Assembly: GCA_947179485.1 (NCBI GenBank) | Contig: OX359245.1 | Coordinates: forward strand, 62,731,067-62,795,066 | DNA: 64,000 nt | Origin: Allacma fusca | Taxonomy: Eukaryota > Arthropoda > Collembola > Symphypleona > Sminthuridae | Direction: 5' to 3' | Shown here: piece after piece, positions 22,694 to 35,900 of the stretch | Layout: the number at the start of each line of letters is the position of its first letter | Numbering within the stretch: position 1 is the stretch's first letter | The notes under the pieces: model-generated | Database searches by the model: none | Told to the model about the DNA's origin: nothing | Seen by the model: the letters and a program-made list of their open reading frames with translations, nothing else | Made by a program: the position numbers and the translations under genes

Positions 22694-25503
22694 GGGGTAG
22701 TTATATAATCGGAATATTTTTTCTGGGAATGTTTATCCCTGGGGTTGTGATATAGTCCAAATGTTAGTACCTTTGGTTGTTATTGCCTGATGTATTTATC
22801 CCTGGGAATGTTATTCCCTGGGGTGTTATTCTGTGGGAATGTTATTCGCTGGGAATGTGTATTTCTGGGAATGTTATTCTCTGGGAATGTTATTCTCTGG
22901 GAATGTTATTCCCTGGGAATGTTATTCCCTGGGAATGTTATTCCCTGGGAATGTTATTCCCTGGGAATGTTATTCCCTGGGAATGTTATTCCCTGGGAAT
23001 GTTACACCCTGGAATTGTTATTCCCTGGGAATGATATTACCTGGGAATGGTAATCCCTGGGAATGTAAATTCCCTGGAAATGTTATTCCCTGGGATGTTA
23101 TTCCCTGGGAATGTTATTCCCTGGGAATGTTATTCCCTGGGAATGGGATTCCCTGGAAATGGTATACACTGCGAATGTTATTCCCTGGAAATGATATTCC
23201 CTGGGAATGGTATTCCCAAGGAATGTTATTCCCTGGGAATGGTATTCCCTGGGAATGTTATTCCCTGGGAATGTTTATCCCTGGGGTAGTTATATAACCG
23301 GAATGTTATTCCCTGGGAATGGTATTCCCTGGGAATGTGTATTCCCTGGGAATGTTATTCCCTGGGAATGTTATTCCTTGGGAATGTTATTCCCTGGGAA
23401 TGTTATTCCCTGGAAATGCTATTCCCTGGGAATGGTATACACTGCGAATGTTACTCCCTGGGAATGATATTCCCTGGGAATGATATTCCCTGGGAATGTT
23501 ATTCCCAAGGAATGTTATTCCCTGGGAATGTTATTCCCTGGGAATGTTATTCCCTGGGAATGGTATTCCCTGGGAATGTTTTTCCCTGGGGTAGTTATAT
23601 AATCGGAATGTTTTTTTCTGGGAATGTTTATCCCTGGGGTTGTGATATAGTCCGAATGTTAATACCTTTGGTTGTTATTGCCTGGGGTATTAATCCCTGG
23701 GAATGTTATTCCCTGGGGTGTTATTCTGTGGGAATGTTTTTACCAGGGAATGTTATTCCCTGGGAATGTTATTCGCTGGGAATGTGTATTCCCTGGGAAT
23801 GGTATTCCCTGGGAATGTTATTCCCTGGGAATGTCACTCCCTGGGAATGTTATTCCCTGGGAATGTTATTCCCTGGGAATGTTATTCTCTGGGAATGTTA
23901 TTCCCTGGGAATGTTATTCCATGGGAATGTTATTCCCTGGGAATGTTATTCCCTGGGAATGTTATACCCTGGGAATGTTATTCCCTGGGAATTTTATTCC
24001 CTGGGAATGTTATTCCCTGGGAATGTTATTCCCTGGGAATGGTATTCCCTGGGATTGTTTATCCCTGGGGTAGTTATATAATCGGAATGTTATTTTCTGG
24101 GAATGTTAATACCTGGGGTTGTTATTGCCTGGGGTATTATTCCCTGGGGTGTTATTCTGTGGGAATGTTTTTACCAGGGAATGTTATTCCCTGGGAATGT
24201 TATTCGTTGGGAATGTGTATTCCCTGGGAATATTATTCCCTGGGAACGTTATTCGCTGGGAACCTTATTCCCTGGAAATGTTATTCCCTGGGAATAGTAA
24301 TCCCTGGGAATGTTATTCCCTGGAAATGGTATTCCCTGGGATGTTATTCCCTGGGAATGTTATTCCCTGGGAATGGTATACACTGCGAATGTTATTCCCT
24401 GGAAATGATATTCCCTGGGAATGTTATTCCCAAGAAATGTTATTCCCTGGGAATGGTATTCCCTGGGAATGTTATTCCCTGGGAATGTTATTCCCTGGGA
24501 ATGTTATTCCCAGGGAATGTTATTCCCTGGGAATGTTACTCCCTGGGAATGGTATTCCCTGGGAATGTTTATCCCTGGGGTAGTTATATAATCGGAATGT
24601 TTTTTTCTGGGAATGTTAATCCCTGGGGTTGTGATATAGTCCAAATGTTAATACCTTTGGTTGTTATTGCCTGGGGTATTAATCCCTGGGAATGTTATTC
24701 CCTGGGGTGTTATTATTGTGAATGTTTTTACCAGGGAATGTTATTCCCTGGGAATGTTATTCGCTGGGAATGTGTATTTCCTGGGAATGTTATACCCTGG
24801 GAATGTTATTCGCTGGGAATGTGTATTTCCTGGGAATGTTATTCCCTGGGAATGTTATTCCCTGGGAATGTTATTCCCTGGGAATGTTATTCCCTGGGAA
24901 TGTTATTCCCTGGGAATGTTATTCCCTGGGAATGTTATTCCCTGGGAATGTTATTTCCTGGGAATGTTATTCCCTGGGAATGTTATTCCCTGGGAATGTT
25001 ATTTCCTGGGAATGTTATTCCCTGGGAATGTTATTCCCTGGGAATGTTATTCCCTGGGAATGTTATTCCCTGGGAATGTTATTCCCTGGGAATGTTATTC
25101 CCTGGGAATGTTATTCTCTGGGAATGTTATTCCCTGGGAATGTTATTCCCTGGGAATGTTATTCTCTGGGAATGTTATTCCCTCGGAATGTTATTCCCTG
25201 GGAATGTTATTCTCTGGGAATGTTATTCCCTGGGAATGTTATTCCCTGGTAATGTTATTCCCTGGGAATGTTATTCCCTGGGAATGTTATTCCCTGGGAA
25301 TGTTATTCCCTGGGAATGTTATTCCCTGGGAATGTTATTCCCTGGGAATGTTATTCCCTGGGAATGTTATTCCCTGGGAATGTTATTCCCTGGGAAAGAT
25401 ATTCCCTGGGATTGTTATTCCCTGGGAATGTTATTCCCAGGGAATGTTATTCCCTGGAAATGTTATTCCCTGGGAATGGTATTCCCTGGGAATGTTTATC
25501 CCT
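22694..25503 (+). repeat. D-C-A-B higher-order repeat, copy 3
   Basis: D 22694, C 23283, A 23588, B 24067, plus A 24577. D-C is 589 bp, two monomers shorter than copies 1 and 2; C-A (305) and A-B (479) are unchanged. The added B-A segment (24067-24577, 510 bp) recurs at 27688-28198 with the same 510-bp interval. Confidence 0.9.
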
Positions 25504-28500
25504 GGGGTAGTTATATAATCGGAATATTTTTTCTGGGAATGTTTATCCCTGGGGTTGTGATATAGTCCGAATGTTAATACCTTTGGTTGTTATTGCCAGA
25601 TGTATTTATCCCTGGTAATGTTATTCCCTGGGGTGTTATTCTGTGGGAATGTTATTCGCTGGGAATGTGTATTTCTGGGAATGTTATTCCCTGGGAATGT
25701 TATTCCCTGGGAATGTTATTCCCTGGGAATGTTATTCCCTGGGAAAGTTATTCTCTGGGAATGTTATTCCCTGGGAATGTTATTCCCTGGGAATGTTATT
25801 CCCTGGGAATGTTATTCCCTGGGAATGTTATTCCCTGGGAATGTTATTCCCTGGGAATGTTATTCCCTGGGAATGTTACACCCTGGGAATGTTATTCCCT
25901 GGGAATGATATTCCCTGGGAATGGTAATCCCTGGGAATGTAAATTCCCTGGAAATGTTATTCCCTGGGATGTTATTCCCTGGGAATGTTATTCCCTGGGA
26001 ATGTTATTCCCTGGGAATGTTATTCCCTGGGAATGTTATTCCCTGGGAATGTTATTCCCTGGGAATGTTATTCCCTGGGAATGTTATTCCCTGGGAATGT
26101 TATTCCCTGGGAATGTTATTCCCTGGGAATGTTATTCCCTGGGAATGTTATTCCCTGGGAATGGTATACACTGCGAATGTTATTCCCTGGAAATGATATT
26201 CCCTGGGAATGGTATTCCCAAGGAATGTTATTCCCTGGGAATGGTATTCCCTGGGAATTTTATTCCCTGGGAATGTTATTCCCAGGGAATGTTATTCCCT
26301 GGGAATGGTATTCCCTGGGAATGGTATTCCCTGGGAATGGTATTCCCTGGGAATGGTATTCCCTGGGAATGGTGTTCCCTGGGAATGTTTATCCCTGGGG
26401 TAGTTATATAACCGGAATGTTATTCCCTGGGAATGGTATTCCCTGGGAATGTGTATTCCCTGGAAATGTTATTCCCTGGGAATGGTATTCCCTGGGAATG
26501 TTATTCCCTCGAAATGCTATTCCCTGGGAATGGTATTCCCTGGGATTGTTTATCCCTGGGGTAGTTATATAATCGGAATGTTATTTTCTGGGAATGTTAA
26601 TACCTGGGGTTGTTATTGCCTGGGGTATTATTCCCTGGGGTGTTATTCTGTGGGAATGTTTTTACCAGGGAATGTTATTCCCCGGGAATGTTATTCGCTG
26701 GGAATGTGTATTCCCTGGGAATGTTATTTCCTGGGAATGGTATACCCTGGGAATGTTATTCCCTGGGAATGCTTTTCCCTGGGAATATTATTCCCTGGGA
26801 ACGTTATTCGCTGGGAACCTTATTCCCTGGAAATGTTATTCCCTGGGAATGTTATTTCCTGGGAATGTTATTCCCTGGGAATGTTTATCCCTGGGGTTGT
26901 GATATAGTCCGAATGTTAATACCTTTGGTTGTTATTGCCTGGGGTATTAATCCCTGGGAATGTTATTCCCTGGGGTGTTATTCTGTGGGAATGTTATTCG
27001 CTGGGAATGTGTATTCCCTGGGAATGTTATTCCCTTAGAATGTTATTCCCTGGGAATGTTATTCCGTGGGAATGGTATTCCCTGGGAATGTTATTCCCTG
27101 GGAATGTTATTCCCTGGGAATGTTATTCCCTGGAAATGGTATTCCCTGGGAATGGTATTCCCTGGGAATGTTTATCCCTGGGGTAGTTATATTATCGGAA
27201 TGTTATTTTCTGGGAATGTTAATACCTGGGGTTGTTATTGCCTGGGGTATTAATCCCTGGGAATGTTATTCCCTGGGGTGTTATTCCCTGGGAATGTTAT
27301 ACCCTGGGAATGTTATTCCCTGGGAATGTTATTCCCTGGGAATGGTATTCCCTGGGAATGTTTTTCCCTGGGGTAGTTATATAATCGGAATGTTTTTTTC
27401 TGGGAATGTTTATCCCTGGGGTTGTGATATAGTCCGAATGTTAATACCTTTGGTTGTTATTGCCTGGGGTATTAATCCCTGGGAATGTTATTCCCTGGGG
27501 TGTTATTCTGTGGGAATGTTTTTACCAGGGAATGTTATTCCATGGGAATGTTATTCCCTGGGAATGTTATTCCCTGGGAATGTTATACCCTGGGAATGTT
27601 ATTCCCTGGGAATTTTATTCCCTGGGAATGTTATTCCCTGGGAATGTTATTCCCTGGGAATGGTATTCCCTGGGATTGTTTATCCCTGGGGTAGTTATAT
27701 AATCGGAATGTTATTTTCTGGGAATGTTAATACCTGGGGTTGTTATTGCCTGGGGTATTATTCCCTGGGGTGTTATTCTGTGGGAATGTTTTTACCAGGG
27801 AATGTTATTCCCTGGGAATGTTATTCGTTGGGAATGTGTATTCCCTGGGAATATTATTCCCTGGGAACGTTATTCGCTGGGAACCTTATTCCCTGGAAAT
27901 GTTATTCCCTGGGAATAGTAATCCCTGGGAATGTTATTCCCTGGAAATGGTATTCCCTGGGATGTTATTCCCTGGGAATGTTATTCCCTGGGAATGGTAT
28001 ACACTGCGAATGTTATTCTCTGGAAATGATATTCCCTGGGAATGTTATTCCCAAGAAATGTTATTCCCTGGGAATGGTATTCCCTGGGAATGTTATTCCC
28101 TGGGAATGTTATTCCCTGGGAATGTTATTCCCAGGGAATGTTATTCCCTGGGAATGTTACTCCCTGGGAATGGTATTCCCTGGGAATGTTTATCCCTGGG
28201 GTAGTTATATAATCGGAATGTTTTTTTCTGGGAATGTTAATCCCTGGGGTTGTGATATAGTCCGAATGTTAATACCTTTGGTTGTTATTGCCTGGGGTAT
28301 TAATCCCTGGGAATGTTATTCCCTGGGGTGTTATTATTGGGAATGTTTTTACCAGGGAATGTTATTCCCTGGGAATGTTATTCGCTGGGAATGTGTATTT
28401 CCTGGGAATGTTATTCCCTGGGAATGTTATTCGCTGGGAATGTGTATTTCCTGGGAATGTTATTCCCTGGGAATGTTATTCCCTGGGAATGTTATTCCCT

Positions 28501-29076
28501 GGGAATGTTATTCCCTGGGAATGTTATTCCCTGGGAATGTTATTCCCTGGGAATGTTATTCCCTGGGAATGTTATTCCCTGGGAATGTTATTTCCTGGGA
28601 ATGTTATTCCCTGGGAATGTTATTCCCTGGGAATGTTATTCCCTGGGAATGTTATTTCCTGGGAATGTTATTCCCTGGGAATGTTATTCCCTGGGAATGT
28701 TATTCCCTGGGAATGTTATTCCCTGGGAATGTTATTCCCTGGGAATGTTATTCTCTGGGAATGTTATTCCCTGGGAATGTTATTCCCTGGGAATGTTATT
28801 CTATGGGAATGTTATTCCCTCGGAATGTTATTCCCTGGGAATGTTATTCTCTGGGAATGTTATTCCCTGGGAATGTTATTCCCTGGTAATGTTATTCCCT
28901 GGGAATGTTATTCCCTGGGAATGTTATTCCCTGGGAATGTTATTCCCTGGGAATGTTATTCCCTGGGAAAGGTATTCCCTGGGATTGTTATTCCCTGGGA
29001 ATGTTATTCCCAGGGAATGTTATTCCCTGGAAATGTTATTCCCTGGGAATGGTATTCCCTGGGAATGTTTATCCCT
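25504..29076 (+). repeat. D-C-A-B higher-order repeat, copy 4 (rearranged)
   Basis: D 25504, C 26397, B 26558, B-variant 27180, A 27370, B 27688, A 28198. The C-B interval of 161 bp is repeated in copy 5. The block from 27688 on parallels 24067 on, so this copy combines a new C-B-B' segment with an older B-A segment. Confidence 0.85.
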
Positions 29077-31247
29077 GGGGTAGTTATATAATCGGAATAT
29101 TTTTTCTGGGAATGTTTATATCTGGGGTTGTGATATAGTCCGAATGTTAATACCTTTGGTTGTTATTGCCAGATGTATTTATCCCTGGTAATGTTATTCC
29201 CTGGGGTGTTATTCTGTGGGAATGTTATTCGCTGGGAATGTGTATTTCTGGGAATGTTATTCCCTGGGAATGTTACACCCTGGGAATGTTATTCCCTGGG
29301 AATGATATTCCCTGGGAATGGTAATCCCTGGGAATGTAAATTCCCTGGAAATGTTATTCCCTGGGATGTTATTCCCTGGGAATGTTATTCCCTGGGAATG
29401 TTATTCCCTGGGAATGTTATTCCCTGGGAATGTTATTCCCTGGGAATGTTATTCCCTGGGAATGTTATTCCCTGGGAATGTTATTCCCTGGGAATGGTAT
29501 ACACTGCGAATGTTATTCCCTGGAAATGATATTCCCTGGGAATGGTATTCCCAAGGAATGTTATTCCCTGGGAATGGTATTCCCTGGGAATGTTATTCCC
29601 TGGGAATGTTATTCCCAGGGAATGTTATTCCCTGGGAATGGTATTCCCTGGGAATGGTATTCCCTGGGAATGGTATTCCCTGGGAATGGTATTCCCTGGG
29701 AATAGTGTTCCCTGGGAATGTTTATCCCTGGGGTAGTTATATAACCGGAATGTTATTCCCTGGGAATGGTATTCCCTGGGAATGTGTATTCCCTGGAAAT
29801 GTTATTCCCTGGGAATGGTATTCCCTGGGAATGTTATTCCCTCGAAATGCTATTCCCTGGGAATGGTATTCCCTGGGATTGTTTATCCCTGGGGTAGTTA
29901 TATAATCGGAATGTTATTTTCTGGGAATGTTAATACCTGGGGTTGTTATTGCCTGGGGTATTATTCCCTGGGGTGTTATTCTGTGGGAATGTTTTTACCA
30001 GGGAATGTTATTCCCCGGGAATGTTATTCGCTGGGAATGTGTATTCCCTGGGAATGTTATTTCCTGGGAATGGTATACCCTGGGAATGTTATTCCCTGGG
30101 AATGCTTTTCCCTGGGAATATTATTCCCTGGGAACGTTATTCGCTGGGAACCTTATTCCCTGAAAATGTTATTCCCTGGGAATGTTATTTCCTGGGAATG
30201 TTATTTCCTGGGAATGTTATTCCCTGGGAATGTTTATCCCTGGGGTTGTGATATAGTCCGAATGTTAATACCTTTGGTTGTTATTGCCTGGGGTATTAAT
30301 CCCTGGGAATGTTATTCCCTGGGGTGTTATTCTGTGGGAATGTTATTCGCTGGGAATGTGTATTCCCTGGGAATGTTATTCCCTTAGAATGTTATTCCCT
30401 GGGAATGTTATTCCGTGGGAATGGTATTCCCTGGGAATGTTATTCCCTGGGAATGTTATTCCCTGGGAATGTTATTCCCTGGGAATGGTATTCCCTGGGA
30501 ATGGTATTCCCTGGGAATGTTTATCCCTGGGGTAGTTATATTATCGGAATGTTATTTTCTGGGAATGTTAATACCTGGGGTTGTTATTGCCTGGGGTATT
30601 AATCCCTGGGAATGTTATTCCCTGGGGTGTTATTCTGTGGGAATGTTATTACCTGGGAATGTTATTCGCTGGGAATGTGTATTCCCTGGGAATGTTATTC
30701 CCTGGGAATGTTATTCACTGGGAATGTTATTCCCTGGGAATGTTATTCCCCGGGAATGTTATTCTCTGGGAATGTTATTCCCTGGGAATTTTATTCGCTG
30801 GGAATGTTATTCCCTGGGAATGTTATTCCCTGGGAATGTTATTCCCTGGGAATGTTATTCCCCGGGAATGTTATTCCCTGGGAATGTTTTTCCCTGGGAA
30901 TGTTATTCCCTATGAATGTTATTCTCTGGGAATGTTATTCCCTGGGAATGTTATTCCCTGGGAATGTTATTCCCTGGGAATGTTATTCCCTGGGAATGTT
31001 ATTCTCTGGGAATGTTATTCCCTGGGAATGTTATTCCCTGGGAATGTTATTCCCTGGGAATGTTATTCCCTGGGAATGTTATTCCCTGGGAATGTTATTC
31101 CCTGGGAATGTTATTCCCTGGGAATGTTATTCCCTGGAAATGTTATTCCCTGGGAATGTTATTCCCTGGGAATGTTATTCCCAGGGAATGTTATTCCCTG
31201 GAAATGTTATTCCCTGGGAATGGTATTCCCTGGAAATGTTTATCCCT
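29077..31247 (+). repeat. D-C-A-B higher-order repeat, copy 5 (truncated)
   Basis: D 29077, C 29730, B 29891, B-variant 30529. C-B is 161 bp as in copy 4; B-B' is 638 bp against 622, one monomer more. It contains the last TACACTGCG module (about 29500) before a gap of some 24 kb without one. Confidence 0.85.
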
Positions 31248-31341
31248 GGGGTAGTTATATAATCGGAATATTTTTTCTGGGAATGTTTATCCCTGGGGTA
31301 GTTATATAATCGGAATATTTTTTCTGGGAATGTTTATCCCT
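31248..31341 (+). repeat. Tandem duplication of the D cassette core (47-bp unit, two copies)
   Basis: GGGGTAGTTATATAATCGG then GGAATATTTTTTCTGGG occurs twice in succession at 31248 and 31295. The unit is 47 bp, three monomers minus the one base that type D lacks. The second copy continues into GTGATATAGTCC as a normal D cassette. Confidence 0.88.
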
Positions 31342-31750
31342 GGGGTTGTGATATAGTCCGAATGTTAATACCTTTGGTTGTTATTGCCTGGGGTATTAAT
31401 CCCTGGGAATGTTATTCCCTGGGGTGGTATTCTGTGGGAATGTTATTCCCTGGGAATGTTATTCGCTGGGAATGTGTATTCCCTGGGAATGTTATTCCCT
31501 GGGAATGTTATTCCCTGGGAATGTTATTCCCTGGGAATGTTATTCCCTGGGAATGTTATTCCCTGGGAATGTTATTCCCTGGGAATGTTATTCCCTGGGA
31601 ATGTTATTCCCTGGGAATGTTATTCCCTGGGAATGTTATTCCCTGGGAATGTTATTCCCTGGGAATGTTATTCCCTGGGAATGTTATTCCCTGGGAATGT
31701 TATTCCCTGGGAATGTTATTCGATGGGAATGTGTATTCCCTGGTAATGTT

Positions 31751-32102
31751 ATTCCCTGGGAATGTTATTCCCTGGGAATGTTATTCCCTGGGAATGTTAT
31801 TCCCTGGGAATGTTATTCCCTGGGAATGTTATTCCCTGGGAATGTTATTCCCTGGGAATGTTATTCCCTGGGAATGTTATTCCCTGGGAATGTTATTCCC
31901 TGGGAATGTTATTCCCTGGGAATGTTATTCCCTGGGAATGTTATTCCCTGGGAATGTTATTCCCTGGGAATGTTATTCCCTGGGAATGTTATTCCCTGGG
32001 AATGTTATTCCCTGGGAATGTTATTCCCTGGGAATGTTATTCCCTGGGAATGTTATTCCCTGGGAATGTTATTCCCTGGGAATGTTATTCCCTGGGAATG
32101 TT
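31751..32102 (+). repeat. Homogeneous run of 22 consensus monomers
   Basis: Twenty-two consecutive identical units (352 bp), ending at a TTTCCTGGGCATG variant. That GGCATG variant recurs exactly 48 bp later (32113 and 32161), marking a three-monomer duplication. Confidence 0.9.
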
Positions 32103-34739
32103 ATTTCCTGGGCATGTTATTCCCTGGGAATGTTATTCCCTGGGAATGTTATTTCCTGGGCATGTTATTCCCTGGGAATGTTATTCCCTGGGAATGTTAT
32201 TCCCTGGGAATGTTATTTCCTGGGAATGTTATTCCCTGGGAATGTTATTCCCTGGGAATGTTATTCCCTGGGAATGTTATTCCCTGGGAATGTTATTCCC
32301 TGGGAATGTTATTCTCTGGGAATGTTATTCCCTGGGAATGTTATTCCCTGGGAATGTTATTCCCTGGGAATGTTATTCCCTGGGAATGTTATTCCCTGGG
32401 AATGTTATTCCCTGGGAATGTTATTCCCTGGGAATGTTATTCCCTGGGAATGTTATTCCCTGGGAATGTTATTCCCTGGGAATGTTATTCCCTGGGAATG
32501 TTACACCCTGGGAATGTTATTCCCTGGGAATGATATTCCCTGGGAATGGTAATCCCTGGGAATGTAAATTCCCTGGAAATGTTATTCCCTGGGAATGGTA
32601 ATCCCTGGGAATGTAAATTCCCTGGAAATGTTATTCCCTGGGATGTTATTCCCTGGGAATGTTATTCCCTGGGAATGTTATTCCCTGGGAATGTTATTCC
32701 CTGGGAATGTAATTCCCTGGGAATGTTATTCCCTGGGAATGGTTTTCCCTGGGAATGTTATTCCCTGGGAATGTTATTCCCTGGGAATGTTATTCCCTGG
32801 GAATGTTATTCCCTGGGAATGTTATTCTCTGGGAATTTTATTCCCTGGGAATTTTATTCCCTGGGAATGGTATTCCCTGGGAATGTTTATCCCTGGGGTA
32901 GTTATATAATCGGAATGTTATTTTCTGGGAATGTTAATACCTGGGGTTGTTATTGCCTGGGGTATTATTCCCTGGGGTGTTATTCTGTGGGAATGTTTTT
33001 ACCAGGGAATGTTATTCCCTGGGAATGTTATTCGCTGGGAATGTGTATTCCCTGGGAATGTTATTCCCTGGGAATGTTATTCCCTGGGAATGTTATTCCC
33101 TGGGAATGTTATTCCCTGGGAATGTTATACCCTGGGAATGTTTTTCCCTGGGAATGTTTTTCCCTGGGAATGTTATTCCCTGGGAATGTTATTCCCAGGG
33201 AATGTTATTCGCTGGGAATGTGTATTCCCTGGGAATGTTATTCCCTGGGAATGTTATTCCCTGGGAATGTTATTCCCTGGGAATGTTATTCCCTGGGAAT
33301 GTTATTCCCTGGGAATGTTATTCCCTGGGAATGTTTTTCCCTGGGAATGTTTTTCCCTGGGAATGTTATTCCCTGGGAATGTTATTCCCTGGGAATGTTA
33401 TTCCCTGGGATTGTTATTCCCTGGGAATGTCATTCCCTGGGAATGTTATTCCCTGGGAATGTTATTCCCTGGGAATGTTATTCCCTGGGAATGTTATTCC
33501 CTGGGAATGTTATTCCCTGGGAATGTTATTCCCTGGGAATGTTATTCCCTGGGAATGTTATTCACTGGGAATGTTATTCCCTGGGAATGTTATTCCCCGG
33601 GAATGTTATTCACTGGGAATGTTATTCCCTGGGAATGTTATTCCCCGGGAATGTTATTCCCTGGGAATGTTATTCCCTGGGAATGTTATTCCCTGGGAAT
33701 GTTATTCCCTGGGAATGTTATTCCCTGGGAATGTTATTCCCTAGGAATGTTATTCCCTGGGAATGTTATTCCCTGGGAATGTTATTCCCTGGGAATGTTA
33801 TTCCCTGGGAATGTTATTCCCTGGGAATGTTATTCCCTGGGAATGTTATTCCCTGGGAATGTTATTCCCTGGGAATGTTATTCCCTGGGAATGTTATTCC
33901 CTGGGAATGTTATTCCCTGGGAATGTTATTCCCTGGGAATGTTATTCCCTGGGAATGTTATTCCCTGGGAATGTTATTCCCTCGAAATGTTATTCCCTGT
34001 GAATGTTATTCCCTGGGAATGTTATTCCTAGGGAATGTTATTACCTGGAAATGTTATTCCCTGGGAATGGTATTCCCTGGTAATGTTTATCCCTGGGGTA
34101 GTTATATAATCGGAATATTTTTTCTGGGAATGTTTATCCCTGGGGTTGTGATATAGTCCGAATGTTAATACCTTTGGTTGTTATTGCCTGGGGTATTAAT
34201 CCCTGGGAATGTTATTCCCTGGGGTGTTATTCTGTGGGAATGTTATTCCCTGGGAATGTTATTCGCTGGGAATGTGTATTCCCTGGGAATGTTATTCCCT
34301 GGGAATGTTATTCCCTGGGAATGTTATTCCCTGGGAATGTTATTCCCTGGGAATGTTATTCCCTGGGAATGTTATTCCCTGGGAATGTTATTCCCTGGGA
34401 ATGTTATTCCCTGGGAATGTTATTCCCTGGGAATGTTATTCGATGGGAATGTTATTCGATGGGAATGTGTATTCCCTGGTAATGTTATTCCCTGGTAATG
34501 TTATTCCCTGGGAATGTTATTCCCTGGGAATGTTATTCCCTGGGAATGTTATTCCCTGGGAATGTTATTCCCTGGGAATGTTATTCCCTGGGAATGTTAT
34601 TCCCTGGGAATGTTATTCCCTGGGAATGTTATTCCCTGGGAATGTTATTCCCTGGGAATGTTATTCCCTGGGAATGTTATTCCCTGGGAATGTTATTCCC
34701 TGGGAATGTTATTCCCTGGGAATGTTATTCCCTGGGAAT

Positions 34740-34765
34740 AACATTCCCAGGGAATACCATTCCCA
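34740..34765 (-). repeat. Micro-inverted satellite segment
   Basis: Here the linkers read AAC (34740-34742) and ACC (34756-34758), and the dyad centres are A (34749, 34765), i.e. CCCAGGG. These are exact complements of GTT, GGT and CCCTGGG, so about 1.5 monomers are inverted. Because the arms are palindromic, the true breakpoints can lie anywhere from about 34734 to 34771. Confidence 0.85.
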
Positions 34766-35484
34766 GGGAATGTTATACCCTGGGAATGTTATTCCCTGGG
34801 AATGTTATTCTCTGGGAATTTTATTCCCTGGGAATTTTATTCCCTGGGAATGGTATTCCCTGGGAATGTTTATCCCTGGGGTAGTTATATAATCGGAATA
34901 TTTTTTCTGGGAATGTTTATCCCTGGGGTTGTGATATAGTCCGAATGTTAATACCTTTGGTTGTTATTGCCTGGGGTATTAATCCCTGGGAATGTTATTC
35001 CCTGGGAATGTTATTCCCTGGGAATGTTATTCCCTGGGAATGTTATTCCCTGGGAATGTTATTCCCTGGGAATGTTATTCCCTGGGAATGTTATTCCCTG
35101 GGAATGTTATTCCCTGGGAATGTTATTCCCTGGGAATGTTATTCCCTGGGAATGTTATTCCCTGGGAATGTTATTCCCAGGGAATGTTATTCCCTGGGAA
35201 TGTTATTCGATGGGAATGTGTATTCCCTGGTAATGTTATTCCCTGGGAATGTTATTCCCTGGGAATGTTATTCCCTGGGAATGTTATTCCCTGGTAATGT
35301 TACTCCCTGGGAATGTTATTCCCTGGGAATGTTATTCCCTGGGAATGTTACTCCCTGGGAATGTTATTCCCTGGGAATGTTATTCCCTGGGAATGTTATT
35401 CCCTGGGAATGTTATTCCCTGGGAATGTTATTCCCTGGGAATGTTATTCCCTGGGAATGTTATTCCCTGGGAATGTTATTCCCT

Positions 35485-35900
35485 GGGAATGTTATTTCCT
35501 GGGAATGTTATTCCCTGGGAATGTTATTTCCTGGGAATGTTATTCCCTGGGAATGTTATTCACTGGGAATGTTATTCCCTGGGAATGTTATTCCCTGGGA
35601 ATGTTATTCCCTGGGAATGTTATTCTCTGGGAATTTTATTCCCTGGGAATTTTATTTCCTGGGAATGGTATTCCCTGGGAATGTTTATCCCTGGGGTAGT
35701 TATATAATCGGAATGTTATTCCCTGGGAATGTTATTTCCTGGGAATGTTATTCCCTGGGAATGTTATTCACTGGGAATGTTATTCCCTGGGAATGTTATT
35801 CCCTGGGAATGTTATTCCCTGGGAATGTTATTCTCTGGGAATTTTATTCCCTGGGAATTTTATTTCCTGGGAATGGTATTCCCTGGGAATGTTTATCCCT
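35485..35900 (+). repeat. 208-bp tandem duplication with truncated cassette
   Basis: The interval between the cassette start at 35693 and that at 35901 is 208 bp, exactly 13 monomers. The monomer series is the same in both halves (TTTCC, TTCACTGGG, three normal units, TTCTCTGGG, two GAATTTT units, TTTCC, GGT). The first cassette is cut after ATATAATCGGAATG and runs straight into ordinary monomers, marking the join. Confidence 0.88.
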
